64,000 bases of DNA from DATJLY01 sp035604615 (GTDB taxonomy: Bacteria; Pseudomonadota; Alphaproteobacteria; ATCC43930; CGMCC-115725): assembly GCA_035604615.1 (NCBI GenBank), contig DATNID010000045.1, positions 109,190-173,189 of the forward strand, given 5' to 3'. The notes under the pieces are model-generated. The model saw only the letters and a program-made list of their open reading frames with translations, searched no databases and was not told the origin of the DNA. The position numbers were made by a program, and so were the translations under genes. Positions 8,972 to 17,285 of the stretch are shown here, one piece after another (position 1 is the first letter of the stretch; each line of letters opens with the position of its first letter).

Positions 8972-9934
8972 TCACGCACTCGCGCCGATCTTCTCGCGCA
9001 GGCGCTTCAAGCTCCCGCCCTTCATCACCGAGCCCGGGAGTGCGTGGCCGACCACGTCCTCGGCGAGCCTGGCGCATTCGCTGAGCGCCTCGAGGTCGAC
9101 GCCGGTCGATATTCCGATCTCGTCGCACATGAAGACCAGATCCTCGGTGCAGACATTGCCGGCGGCGCCCTTGTGGCCGGCAAAGGGACAGCCGCCCAAT
9201 CCCGCGACCGAGCTGTCGAAATGCCGCACCCCCATCTCGAGCCCGGCATAGGCGTTGGCGATCCCCATGCCGCGCGTGTCGTGGAGATGGAGCGAGACCT
9301 CGAGCGCGGGAAATTCGTCCTGCACCGCGCTCACGAGCCGCTTCACCGCCAGCGGCGTCGCCCACGCCATGGTATCGGCGAGGCCGACGCGCTTCAGGGC
9401 GACGCCGTGGTCTTCGGCCATCGCCACCTGCTGGGCGATGAGGTCGAGGACGCGCTCGTGCGCGATGTCGCCGGCGAAGTTGCAGCCGAACGCCGCCATC
9501 ACGCCGCAGCGCTCGACCGGGACGCCGTGCGCCTTGTACAGCTCGAGGATGGCGTGCTGGTCGGCGGCCTGGCGCTCCGGCGTGCGGTGCTGGTTCAACA
9601 TCAGGAACGGATCGGACGCCACCAGCACGATCGAGCCGGTGATGGAAAGCCGCTCCGTCGCGAGCGCGCGCTCGAAGCCTTTGTCGTTGAGCCACAGCGC
9701 GGTGTAGGCGACGCCCGGCTCGGCGGTGATGCCTTTCACCACCTCTTCCGCGTCGGCCATCCCCGGCACCGCCCTGGGATTGACGAAGGACACGATCTGG
9801 ATGTGGTCGAGCCCGGTCTTGGACAGCGCGTCGATCAGCTCGATCTTGCGCGCCGTGGCGATCGGCCCCTTCTCGAACTGGAAGCCCTCGCGCGGGCCTT
9901 CCTCGCTGATGTGGATGGCGTCCGGGAAGTCCAA
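8972..9934 (-). CDS. Hydroxymethylglutaryl-CoA lyase-like aldolase (HMGL/DRE-TIM family)
   Basis: TIM-barrel lyase of 320 residues. HMGL hallmarks are present: HLHDTRGMG with the metal-binding His pair, GLGGCPFA carrying the catalytic Cys, and GNVCTEDL. The N-terminal motif reads GPREGFQFE where HMG-CoA lyases have PRDGLQNE, so the usual Asp is Glu (E16) and the following Leu-Gln-Asn differs. The substrate may therefore be another 3-hydroxy-3-methyl- or 4-hydroxy-acyl compound. The start is TTG at 9934, six bases after a strong GAGGAGG; no ATG fits. It is divergent from the MmgE/PrpD gene, and both may serve short-chain acid breakdown. Confidence 0.88.
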   Translation of the reverse strand: MDFPDAIHISEEGPREGFQFEKGPIATARKIELIDALSKTGLDHIQIVSFVNPRAVPGMADAEEVVKGITAEPGVAYTALWLNDKGFERALATERLSITGSIVLVASDPFLMLNQHRTPERQAADQHAILELYKAHGVPVERCGVMAAFGCNFAGDIAHERVLDLIAQQVAMAEDHGVALKRVGLADTMAWATPLAVKRLVSAVQDEFPALEVSLHLHDTRGMGIANAYAGLEMGVRHFDSSVAGLGGCPFAGHKGAAGNVCTEDLVFMCDEIGISTGVDLEALSECARLAEDVVGHALPGSVMKGGSLKRLREKIGASA

Positions 9935-10003
9935 TGCGGCCTCCTCTCCAACGAGTGCGTTTTATTCATTATAGTGCAATCGGCGTACGCACGGGAGGTG
10001 ACG

Positions 10004-11368
10004 ATGCAGGCCTTGACCAGGCTCGCCGGCGAGTTCGTCGAGCGCATGGATTTCGCAGCGCTGCCGGGGGACGCGGTGGCGGCGGCAAAAAACGGCGTCA
10101 CCGATCTCGCCGCGGTCACCATCCTCGGCCGCGACGCGCCGATCGCGCACGTATTGCGTTCGATGGTGCGGGTGACGGCGAAGGGCGGCGAGGCGCGGCT
10201 CACGTTCGGCAGCGACGGCGCCAGCGCCACCGACGCGGCGCTGGTCAACGGCGCCGCGGGCCACGCGCTCGACTACGACGATATCGGCATCGGCGTCCAT
10301 CCGGCGCATCCCTCGGTGGTGCTGGGGACGGCGGCGCTGGCCGAAGGCGAGGCGGTGGGGGCGCCTGGTAGCGCCGTCGTCGCGGCGTACGTGACGGGCT
10401 ACGAGGTTTGGGTCGAGCTCGGGCGGCGCCTCGCCACGCCGCCCCACGTCAAGGGCTGGCATCCGACCGCGACCTTCGGCGCCGTGGCCGCGGCCGCCGC
10501 GGCGGCGAAGCTGCGCCGGCTCGACGCGCGGCGCGCGTCCCATGCGCTGGCGATCGCGGCGTCGCAGGCGGGCGGGCTCGTGGCCAATTACGGCTCGATG
10601 ACCAAGCCATTCCATGCCGGCCGCGCGGCCCAGGTCGGCGTGCTGTCGGCGCGGCTCGCCGAAGGCGGCATGACCGGCGCCGCCGACGCGCTCGAAAGCG
10701 CCAAGGGCTTCCTCCACGCGGTCTCGCCCGACGGCAAGGTCGATGTCGAGACGCCGCCCGAGTTCGGGCATAGCTGGTGGCTCCTGAAGCACGGGCTCGG
10801 CTTCAAGCTCTATCCGATGTGCTACGGCAACCACCGCGCGCTCGACGGCATGCTCGATCTCGTCGCCGCCCACGATGTCGCGCCGCAATCGATCGAGCGA
10901 ATCGAGGTCGAGATGGGGCCGGTGCAGCTCGTCTCGCTGGTCAATCACGATCCCAAGACCGCGCTCGAAGGCAAGTTCAGCCTCGAATTCGCGATGGCGA
11001 TGGCGGCGATCGCGCGCCGCGCCACCTTGGCCGAGGTCACCGACGAATTCGTCGCGCGCGAGGATGTGCGCGCGATGATGAAGCGCGTGGCGATCCGCGT
11101 CACGCCCGGCGCCGACCCCAAGGGCCCGGACGATCAGCCGCGCGACATACTCACGCTCATTCTCAAGGACGGCTCCAGGCTCGAGCGCAAGCTCGACTTC
11201 CCGCGCGGCCATCCCTCGCGGCCGATCTCATCGGACGTGCTGTGGCAGAAATTCGCCGACTGCGTGCGGGGCGCCATGAAGGCGTCCGACGCGCAACGCC
11301 TGTTCGAGCGCTTGCAGACACTCGAGCGCATGGACTCCTTCACCGAGCTGCCGCGCGTCGCGGCTTAA
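10004..11368 (+). CDS. MmgE/PrpD family protein (2-methylcitrate dehydratase-like)
   Basis: Protein of 454 residues, full length for the family, with characteristic features: DAALVNGAAGHALDYDD near 80-95, the KGWHPTATFG segment near 150, and GLGFKLYPMC near 265. Members include 2-methylcitrate dehydratase, cis-aconitate decarboxylase and other lyases acting on branched or tricarboxylic acids. The ATG at 10004 sits six bases after GGAGG; a GTG two codons upstream overlaps that site and is less likely. No prpB or prpC accompanies it, so a propionate role is not supported by context. It is divergent from the HMGL-like gene and convergent with the hydratase-lyase gene. Confidence 0.88.
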   Translation: MQALTRLAGEFVERMDFAALPGDAVAAAKNGVTDLAAVTILGRDAPIAHVLRSMVRVTAKGGEARLTFGSDGASATDAALVNGAAGHALDYDDIGIGVHPAHPSVVLGTAALAEGEAVGAPGSAVVAAYVTGYEVWVELGRRLATPPHVKGWHPTATFGAVAAAAAAAKLRRLDARRASHALAIAASQAGGLVANYGSMTKPFHAGRAAQVGVLSARLAEGGMTGAADALESAKGFLHAVSPDGKVDVETPPEFGHSWWLLKHGLGFKLYPMCYGNHRALDGMLDLVAAHDVAPQSIERIEVEMGPVQLVSLVNHDPKTALEGKFSLEFAMAMAAIARRATLAEVTDEFVAREDVRAMMKRVAIRVTPGADPKGPDDQPRDILTLILKDGSRLERKLDFPRGHPSRPISSDVLWQKFADCVRGAMKASDAQRLFERLQTLERMDSFTELPRVAA

Positions 11369-11389
11369 AGCAGCCGCGCTGGCGCGCCG

Positions 11390-12229
11390 TCAGCCATCGC
11401 GGCGCATCGGGCCGAGCCCGGGCCGGAATGACTTCTCGTCGAGGAACTGCTGCAATCCCTTGGCGCGTCCCTGCTCGGGATCGAGGTAGCGCGCCTGGTG
11501 GCCCTTGGCCATCAGGTACTCGTCCGATTGCTCCCACGCCATGCCCTGGACGTGACGCACCGCCTGCTTGGCCGCGCGCAGCACCGCCGGGTTCTTCGTC
11601 AGCAGCACCTTGGCGAGCTCGCGCGTGCGCTCCCTGAGTTTGGCGCGCGGCACCGATTCGTTGACGACGTGCATCGCCGCCGCCTGCTTGCCGGTGAAGG
11701 TCTCGCCGGTCATGACATAGTACATCGCCTCGCGCAGGCTCATGGCGCCGACCAGCGAGCGCGTGACGTTGCCGCCCGGGATGATACCCCAGTTGATCTC
11801 CGACACGCCGAACACGGCCTCGTCGGCGGCGATGGCGAGGTCGCACGCCGCGAGCGGCGTGAACGCGCCGCCGAAGCACCAGCCGTTGACCATGGCGATG
11901 GTCGGCTTGCAGAATGCCATCATGTGCTTCCACTGCCACTGCCAGGCCGAGCGCCGGCCCTTGAGCTGCTGCTCGTAGGGAAGCCCGTCGAGGGCGCGGA
12001 AATACTCGCGCAAATCCATGCCCGCCGAGAACGAATCACCGGCGCCGGTCAGCACCATCACGCCGCAGCGCTCGTCGACCTCGACCGCCTCGAGAACTTT
12101 CACCATCTCGTCGTTGAGGCCCGGGCTCATGGCGTTGCGCTTCTCGGGGCGGTTGAGCGTCACCCACGCGATGCGGTCCTCGAACTCGACCAGCACGTTC
12201 CTGCCCCAAGGTTCCTTGTCGTCAGCCAT
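11390..12229 (-). CDS. ech: p-Hydroxycinnamoyl-CoA hydratase/lyase (feruloyl-CoA to vanillin type)
   Basis: Crotonase-fold enzyme of 279 residues. The sequence follows the pseudomonad Ech/HCHL protein closely from memory: NRPEKRNAMSP, the SQWQWK-like segment, KPTIAMVNGWCFGG, SEINWG and KSFRPGL near the end. The catalytic Glu of HCHL falls at E144 in SEINWG and the substrate-gripping Tyr at Y238 in DEYL. The Ser of the GGFSPL motif is Thr here (GGAFTPL). It would hydrate feruloyl-, caffeoyl- or coumaroyl-CoA and split off acetyl-CoA, leaving an aromatic aldehyde. No feruloyl-CoA synthetase or vanillin dehydrogenase is in the window. It may be co-transcribed after the Rieske gene upstream, although a 181-base repeat region separates them. 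Confidence 0.87.
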   Translation of the reverse strand: MADDKEPWGRNVLVEFEDRIAWVTLNRPEKRNAMSPGLNDEMVKVLEAVEVDERCGVMVLTGAGDSFSAGMDLREYFRALDGLPYEQQLKGRRSAWQWQWKHMMAFCKPTIAMVNGWCFGGAFTPLAACDLAIAADEAVFGVSEINWGIIPGGNVTRSLVGAMSLREAMYYVMTGETFTGKQAAAMHVVNESVPRAKLRERTRELAKVLLTKNPAVLRAAKQAVRHVQGMAWEQSDEYLMAKGHQARYLDPEQGRAKGLQQFLDEKSFRPGLGPMRRDG

Positions 12230-12275
12230 GGTCCTCTCCTTTGAAACTCATTTTGCACGGCATAGCGGAATAGTT

Positions 12276-12377
12276 GTGCGTCCTTCGACTACGCTTCGCT
12301 CCGCTCAGGATGAGGTAAAGTTTTCGCCTCATCCTGAGCGGAGCGGCGCAGAGCGCCGCGCAGTCGAAGGACGCACG
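12276..12377. repeat. Intergenic palindromic repeat, copy 1
   Basis: Left arm GTCCTTCGACTACGC followed by a CAGGATGAGG core; right arm CCTCATCCTGAGCG running out to GTCGAAGGACGCA. The whole unit can fold into a long imperfect hairpin and fills most of the gap between the Rieske and hydratase-lyase genes. The same arms recur at about 18.8, 19.9 and 55.0 kb. Confidence 0.8.
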
Positions 12378-12410
12378 ACGGTTCCGTTTAGGCGGCTTAC
12401 GCCTTGTTTT

Positions 12411-13748
12411 TCAATTCCGCGATGGCGCCGGGGCCAGCGGGTCGAGGGGGACTTCGGCGCCGGCGACCTCGGTCGCGTTGATGCCCATCGCCGCTAGGAA
12501 GGCGTTGCGCACCTCCGCGGGCTGGCCGACCTGGAAGATATAGCCTTGCAGCGAGCGCCGGTTGAACGGGTCGCGCATGAGCTGCTCGCGGGTGAAGCCA
12601 TCGACCAAGGACGCGCGCTCGGCCACCGGCAGCATGATGCACTGGTTGACCGCCTCGTCGCGCACGATCGCCTTGGGGTCCTTGCCCTGCGCGATCGCCT
12701 CGAGATCGGCGAGGAAGCGGCGCCGCACCATGACCACGCCGCGGTCGCTCGGCGCCAGCGTCTCCTTGGTGCGGTCGGCGATGCCGCCTTGTCCGACCCA
12801 GGTGACGAAATCCTGGTTCATCACGTGGCTGGTGACCCAGCGCCCGGTTTGGGGATCGGCGATCGGCCCGCGCCAGGCCGGCACCTTGTCCTGGACATAG
12901 GGCTCGCGGTCCCGCGGCACGCGGCTGAAATGCCAGGTTATCGACAGCGTGTTGTGGTCGTCGATCGGCACGCGGAACTCGCAATGGTTGCCGGTGAAGA
13001 GCGCGTTCGGCCACAGGCAGACGCGGCCGATGGTCCACAGCCGGTCCTCGGCGCTGGTGTCGGTGCGGATGCGCTTGTACTGAAAGCCCCAGTCGAATTC
13101 GTTGAAGTCGACCTTCACGTGCTGCGGCGAATAGGGGCCGGTGGCGCCCTTCAAGCGCACGCTCCAGTTCGAATGGGTCCATTCGAAATGCACCGGGTCG
13201 ATCGAGTTCTCCTGGCACTGGAACCAGTTGCACGGAATCTCCGCCGTCACGATCTGGCGAAACCCGTTCTTCCAGGTGAAGAACTCCCAGTTTGGGACCA
13301 GCGGCGCCGGCGCCGGGCCGAGATAGGCCCAGAGCAGCCCGCCCAGCTCGCGCACCGGATAGGCGGTGATGCGCACCTGGTCCTTGAAGCGCGATTCGGG
13401 ATGCGCCATGTCCTCATAGGGCTGCTCGGCGCAGCGCCCGGTGTGGTCATAGAGCCAGCCGTGATAGTTGCAGCGCAGCCCGCACTTCTCGACATAGCCA
13501 TAGCTGAGATCGGCGCGGCGATGCTTGCAGTGCCGGTCGATCAGCCCGTAATTGCCGCTCAAATCCTTGTAGAGAACGAGGTTCTCGCCCATGAGCCGCA
13601 CCGGCTTGGTGGGCGAGGCGTCGAGCTCGCTGGCGCCGGCGATGGGCCACCAATAGCGGCGCAGCAGCTCGCCCATCGGCGTGCCCGCGCCGGTCGTCGT
13701 CAGAACGTCCCAGCGGCTGCGGGATTCGGGAATTGCGTCGTCGGCCAT
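12411..13748 (-). CDS. Rieske non-heme iron oxygenase, phthalate 4,5-dioxygenase/demethylase-like alpha subunit
   Basis: Protein of 445 residues. The Rieske site C-K-H, 16 residues, C-N-Y-H is followed by the iron site QENSIDPVHFEWTH, with the standard D-x2-H-x4-H spacing. The N-terminus (TGAGTPMGELLRRYWWP) is typical of the phthalate-dioxygenase-like group, whose members often hydroxylate or O-demethylate aromatic acids using a separate FMN/ferredoxin reductase, not found here. The start is the ATG at 13748 after AGGAC; a longer reading upstream runs through the divergent promoter region. It is divergent from a LigB-type ring-cleavage gene 112 bases away, so oxidation followed by ring opening is plausible. 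Confidence 0.9.
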   Translation of the reverse strand: MADDAIPESRSRWDVLTTTGAGTPMGELLRRYWWPIAGASELDASPTKPVRLMGENLVLYKDLSGNYGLIDRHCKHRRADLSYGYVEKCGLRCNYHGWLYDHTGRCAEQPYEDMAHPESRFKDQVRITAYPVRELGGLLWAYLGPAPAPLVPNWEFFTWKNGFRQIVTAEIPCNWFQCQENSIDPVHFEWTHSNWSVRLKGATGPYSPQHVKVDFNEFDWGFQYKRIRTDTSAEDRLWTIGRVCLWPNALFTGNHCEFRVPIDDHNTLSITWHFSRVPRDREPYVQDKVPAWRGPIADPQTGRWVTSHVMNQDFVTWVGQGGIADRTKETLAPSDRGVVMVRRRFLADLEAIAQGKDPKAIVRDEAVNQCIMLPVAERASLVDGFTREQLMRDPFNRRSLQGYIFQVGQPAEVRNAFLAAMGINATEVAGAEVPLDPLAPAPSRN

Positions 13749-13860
13749 TTCGGTCCTGCCCCAAGCGTCGTGTTGGGACGAGTATATCGGAGGGTGGGCC
13801 GCTTGACACCACATCCCCCTCGCCGCACCATCGCGGGCACCGCGGCATGGAGGTAAAGAC

Positions 13861-14877
13861 GTGGCACGCCCTGTCATTTGTATCGGGACCTCGCACGGGC
13901 CTCAGCTCATCACCGAGCCGCGCGACTGGCCCGCGCGGGTGATCGCCGACAAGCGCAACCGGCATTTCCATCGCGGCACCGAATACGATTTCGACGGGCT
14001 GGTGGCGCTGCGCGCGAAGGACCGCGACTGGGCGCCGCAGATCGCGTTCGAGATGTGGCAGCGCCGCCATGGCCTGTGCCAGGAGGCGATCGGCGCGCTG
14101 GCCGACCGCTTTCGCGCGGCGCGGCCGGACGTGGCGGTGATCTTCGGCAACGACCAGTCGGAGATCTTCACCGACGCCAATATCCCTGCCTTCGCCGTCT
14201 ATAGCGGCGAGACCATCGCCAACATCCCGAAGAGCACCGAGCAGCGTGCCGATCTCCCGCCCGGCGTGGCCGAGGCCGAGCTGGGATACTGCCCGCCCGT
14301 CAAGGCGGTCTATCCGTGCCAGCCCGAGCTCGCCCGCCACCTCATCACGTCGCTGATCGCCGACGAGTTCGACGTGGCGCAGATGAACAGCCTGCCGACC
14401 GGCCCGCGCGGCCATAACGGCGTGCCGCATGCCTTCGGCTTCGTCTATCGCAAGATCATGCGCGACGACGTGATCCCGCACGTGCCGCTGATCGTCAACA
14501 ACTACTACGAGCCCAACAAGCCGACGGTGAAGCGCTGCGCCGCGTTCGGCCGCGCCGTCGCGCGCGCGCTGCGCTCGGCCCCGGGCGAATCGCGGGTCGC
14601 GCTCATCGCGTCGGGCGGGCTCACCCATTTCGCCATCGACGAGGAGCTCGACCGCACCGTGCTCGACGCGTTCGCGGCGGGCGATCTCGAGCGGGTCGAG
14701 CGCATCCCCGAGGCGATGTTCCGCTCGCCCGGCACCGGCGAGATCAAGAACTGGATCCCGCTCGCCGCCGCGGCGCTCGAGCTCGGCATGAAGATGACGC
14801 TGATCGACTACGTGCCGTGCTACCGCTCGGAAGCCGGCACCGGGACCGCCATGGCCTTCGCCTATTGGGCGGCGTGA
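13861..14877 (+). CDS. Class III extradiol ring-cleavage dioxygenase, LigB-like (copy 1)
   Basis: Protein of 338 residues related to protocatechuate 4,5-dioxygenase beta and gallate dioxygenase. The iron-ligand His near the N-terminus is H12 in GTSHGP, the position seen in LigB. A second conserved His is in ASGGLTH, followed by an acidic segment. NDQSE and YRSEAGTG are shared with the second copy at 31.2-32.2 kb. The start is GTG, seven bases after GGAGG. A divergent Rieske oxygenase and a co-directional Liv-type binding protein 32 bases downstream suggest one uptake-and-cleavage unit. No LigA-like alpha domain is encoded. Confidence 0.85.
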   Translation: MARPVICIGTSHGPQLITEPRDWPARVIADKRNRHFHRGTEYDFDGLVALRAKDRDWAPQIAFEMWQRRHGLCQEAIGALADRFRAARPDVAVIFGNDQSEIFTDANIPAFAVYSGETIANIPKSTEQRADLPPGVAEAELGYCPPVKAVYPCQPELARHLITSLIADEFDVAQMNSLPTGPRGHNGVPHAFGFVYRKIMRDDVIPHVPLIVNNYYEPNKPTVKRCAAFGRAVARALRSAPGESRVALIASGGLTHFAIDEELDRTVLDAFAAGDLERVERIPEAMFRSPGTGEIKNWIPLAAAALELGMKMTLIDYVPCYRSEAGTGTAMAFAYWAA

Positions 14878-14909
14878 ACGGCACTTTGCGACAAAGAGGG
14901 GGAAGCGCG

Positions 14910-16106
14910 ATGAGGACGACGGCTCTGCTCGGCGGCTTGGCGGCGATGGCGCTGGCGTCCCTTCCGGCCCAGGCGGGCGACACGGTGGTGAAGGTCGGCG
15001 TCCTCACCGATCTCACCAGTTTCGCCTCGACCTCGATGGGCGAGGGCTCGGTGGTGGCCTCGCGCTTGGCGGCCCAGAATTTCGGCGGCACCGTGATCGG
15101 CAAGAAGATCGAGGTGCTCTCCGCCGATATGCAGTCGAAGCCCGACCTCGCGGTCCAGCTCGCGCAGCAATGGTACGATGTCGAGGGCGTCGACGTGATC
15201 GTCGACGTGCCGGCCTCGGCGGCGGCGATCACCATCCAGCGCATGGCTTTCGAAAAGCACCGGCTGTTCCTCGCCACGGTGGCGGCGACGACCGAGCTCA
15301 CCGGCAAGAGCTGCTCGCCGACCGGCGTGCAATGGGGCGTCGACACCGCGGCCGAGTCGGGCACCCTCATCAACGCGGTGACGCAAGAGGGCGCCAGGAG
15401 CTGGTTCTTCATCATGCCCGACTTCGCGGTCGGCAAGTCCTTGGCCGCGGTGGGCGAGGTGATGGTGAAGCGCAGCGGCGCCAAGCTGATCGAGACGGTC
15501 TATCACCCGACCAACAGCACCGATTACGCGCAGTATCTCTTGCGCGCGCAACAATCCGGCGCGGATGCGATCGGCGTCGGCTCCATCGGCCTCGACCTCA
15601 CCACCCTCATCAAGCAGGCGAACGAATTCGCCATCCTGCCGAAGCAGAAGCTCGGCGCGTTCCTGATGCAGCTGACGGACATCGACTCTGTCGGGCTCCA
15701 GACGACGCAGGGCGTCTATGTCGATTCCGACTTCTATTGGGACGACAACGACCAGACGCGCGCCTTCGCCAAGCAGTTCTTCGAGATCCGCCACAAGATG
15801 CCGAACGCGACCCAGGCCGCGAACTATTCCGGCGTGACCGCCTATCTCACCGCCATCAAGGAGGCCGGCAGCGACGATCCGGTCAAGGTCGTCGCCAAGA
15901 TGCGCGAGCATCCGATGTCGAAATTCGGCGCCAAGGCGACCTTGCGCGAGGACGGCCGCATCATCAACGATGTCGGGCTCTACCAGGTGAAGTCGCCGGC
16001 GGAGTCGAAGGCGCCGTGGGATTACATGAAGCGGGTGCGCACGATCCCCGGCGACAAGGTCTTCCTCACGCTCGAGGAAGGCGGTTGCCCGCTGATCAAG
16101 AAGTGA
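14910..16106 (+). CDS. ABC transporter substrate-binding protein, branched-chain amino acid (LivK) family
   Basis: Periplasmic type I binding protein of 398 residues. The signal peptide spans residues 1-22, with cleavage after AQA; the mature protein begins KVGVLTDLTS, the usual first strand of this family. In soil alphaproteobacteria such proteins often bind aromatic acids. The ATG follows GAGGGGGAAG. The gene lies 32 bases after the LigB-like gene and 20 before the TauD-like gene, so all three probably share a transcript. No livHMGF genes are adjacent. Confidence 0.88.
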   Translation: MRTTALLGGLAAMALASLPAQAGDTVVKVGVLTDLTSFASTSMGEGSVVASRLAAQNFGGTVIGKKIEVLSADMQSKPDLAVQLAQQWYDVEGVDVIVDVPASAAAITIQRMAFEKHRLFLATVAATTELTGKSCSPTGVQWGVDTAAESGTLINAVTQEGARSWFFIMPDFAVGKSLAAVGEVMVKRSGAKLIETVYHPTNSTDYAQYLLRAQQSGADAIGVGSIGLDLTTLIKQANEFAILPKQKLGAFLMQLTDIDSVGLQTTQGVYVDSDFYWDDNDQTRAFAKQFFEIRHKMPNATQAANYSGVTAYLTAIKEAGSDDPVKVVAKMREHPMSKFGAKATLREDGRIINDVGLYQVKSPAESKAPWDYMKRVRTIPGDKVFLTLEEGGCPLIKK

Positions 16107-16126
16107 CGCGGGGCTAAGAGAACGCC

Positions 16127-17224
16127 ATGGCCGACGAGGTTCGACGTTCCGAGCGCCTTCCGGTCCTCTCGCCCGCCGACTGGAAGAGCGCCGATCTTGC
16201 GGCGCGGGCGGATTGGCTCTGCCGGCTCGATGAGGCGGACATCGCCGAGATCGACGCCGCGCACCGCTTCTGGAAGGCGAGCGGCGCCGCGCTCAAGGAC
16301 ATGAATGCCGGGGATTTCCCGGCGCCGCGCTTCGCCGCCATCGCTGGGCGCGCGCTTGAGGCGCTGGAACATGGCCCCGGCACGTTCATGATCCGCGGCT
16401 TTCCCATCGAGCGCTACGGGATCGACGACGCGCGCGCCATTTATTGGGGCCTCGGCAAGCATCTCGGCACCGCCATGTCGCAGAGCGACGAGGGCGACGT
16501 GCTGGGCGACGTGCGCGACATCCGCGTGCCCCCCGACAGCCCGCGCTTCCGCGCCTACAAAACGAGCGGCGCAGCCGCCTTCCACACCGACAGTTGCGAC
16601 GTGGCCGCCCTCTTCGTCCTGCGCGCGGCCAAAAGCGGCGGCGTCTCGATGGTGGCGAGCTCGGTTGCGGTCCACAACGAGATCCTGCGCACGAGGCCCG
16701 ACCTGCTCGAGGCGCTCTACCGCCCCTTCGCCTGGAGCATGCAGGGGCAGGAGCGCGCCGGCGAGGAGCCGTTTTATCCGCAGCCGATCTTCACCGCGCA
16801 CGAGGGGTTCTTCTCGTGCCGCTACATCCGCGGCCAGATCAAGAACGGCCAGCGCTTCGCCGCCGCGCCGCGCCTGACCAAGGAACAGATCGAGGCGATG
16901 GACCTGCTCGACCGCATCGCCGCCAATCCCGCTTTCCATTTCGTCACCAACTTCCAGCCCGGCGATTTGCAGCTCTGCAACAACCACGTTGTGATGCACG
17001 CGCGCTCGGCCTTCGAGGATCATCCCGAGCCCGAGCGTCAGCGCCATCTCTTGCGTATGTGGCTCTCGGTGCCCAACAGCCGCCCGCTTTCGCCGCTCTT
17101 GGGCCGGATCTACCGCGACCGCCGCCCCGGCGCCGTGCGCGGCGGCTTTCCGGCCAAGATCCCGGGCCAGGTCGTGTTCGAGACCAGCGCCGAATGGGAG
17201 AACCGCATGAACGCGACGCATTAA
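16127..17224 (+). CDS. TauD/TfdA-family Fe(II)/2-oxoglutarate-dependent dioxygenase
   Basis: Protein of 365 residues with the 2-His-1-carboxylate triad visible: HTD at H153/D155 and the distal His near 291 in NHVVMHAR, followed by the 2-oxoglutarate-binding Arg in the HLLRMWLS strand. The segment GTFMIRGFPIERYG is typical of the TauD-like fold. It would hydroxylate a carboxylic acid, sulfonate or amine using 2-oxoglutarate. The substrate cannot be told; the position after a binding protein suggests it acts on the imported compound or on a product of the LigB-like enzyme. Confidence 0.85.
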   Translation: MADEVRRSERLPVLSPADWKSADLAARADWLCRLDEADIAEIDAAHRFWKASGAALKDMNAGDFPAPRFAAIAGRALEALEHGPGTFMIRGFPIERYGIDDARAIYWGLGKHLGTAMSQSDEGDVLGDVRDIRVPPDSPRFRAYKTSGAAAFHTDSCDVAALFVLRAAKSGGVSMVASSVAVHNEILRTRPDLLEALYRPFAWSMQGQERAGEEPFYPQPIFTAHEGFFSCRYIRGQIKNGQRFAAAPRLTKEQIEAMDLLDRIAANPAFHFVTNFQPGDLQLCNNHVVMHARSAFEDHPEPERQRHLLRMWLSVPNSRPLSPLLGRIYRDRRPGAVRGGFPAKIPGQVVFETSAEWENRMNATH

Positions 17225-17285
17225 CGCCATGCGCGGCGCGGCCCTATCGCCCGCCGCCCTGCCGCCCTAAAATGCTTCGCACAAA

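Noticed and set aside
12397..12411. C-terminal extension of the Rieske protein into AIAELKNKA through a frameshift
   Set aside because: The sequence after the stop looks protein-like in the next frame, but no extension is needed for the family's usual length, so one frame and the TGA at 12411-12413 are accepted.
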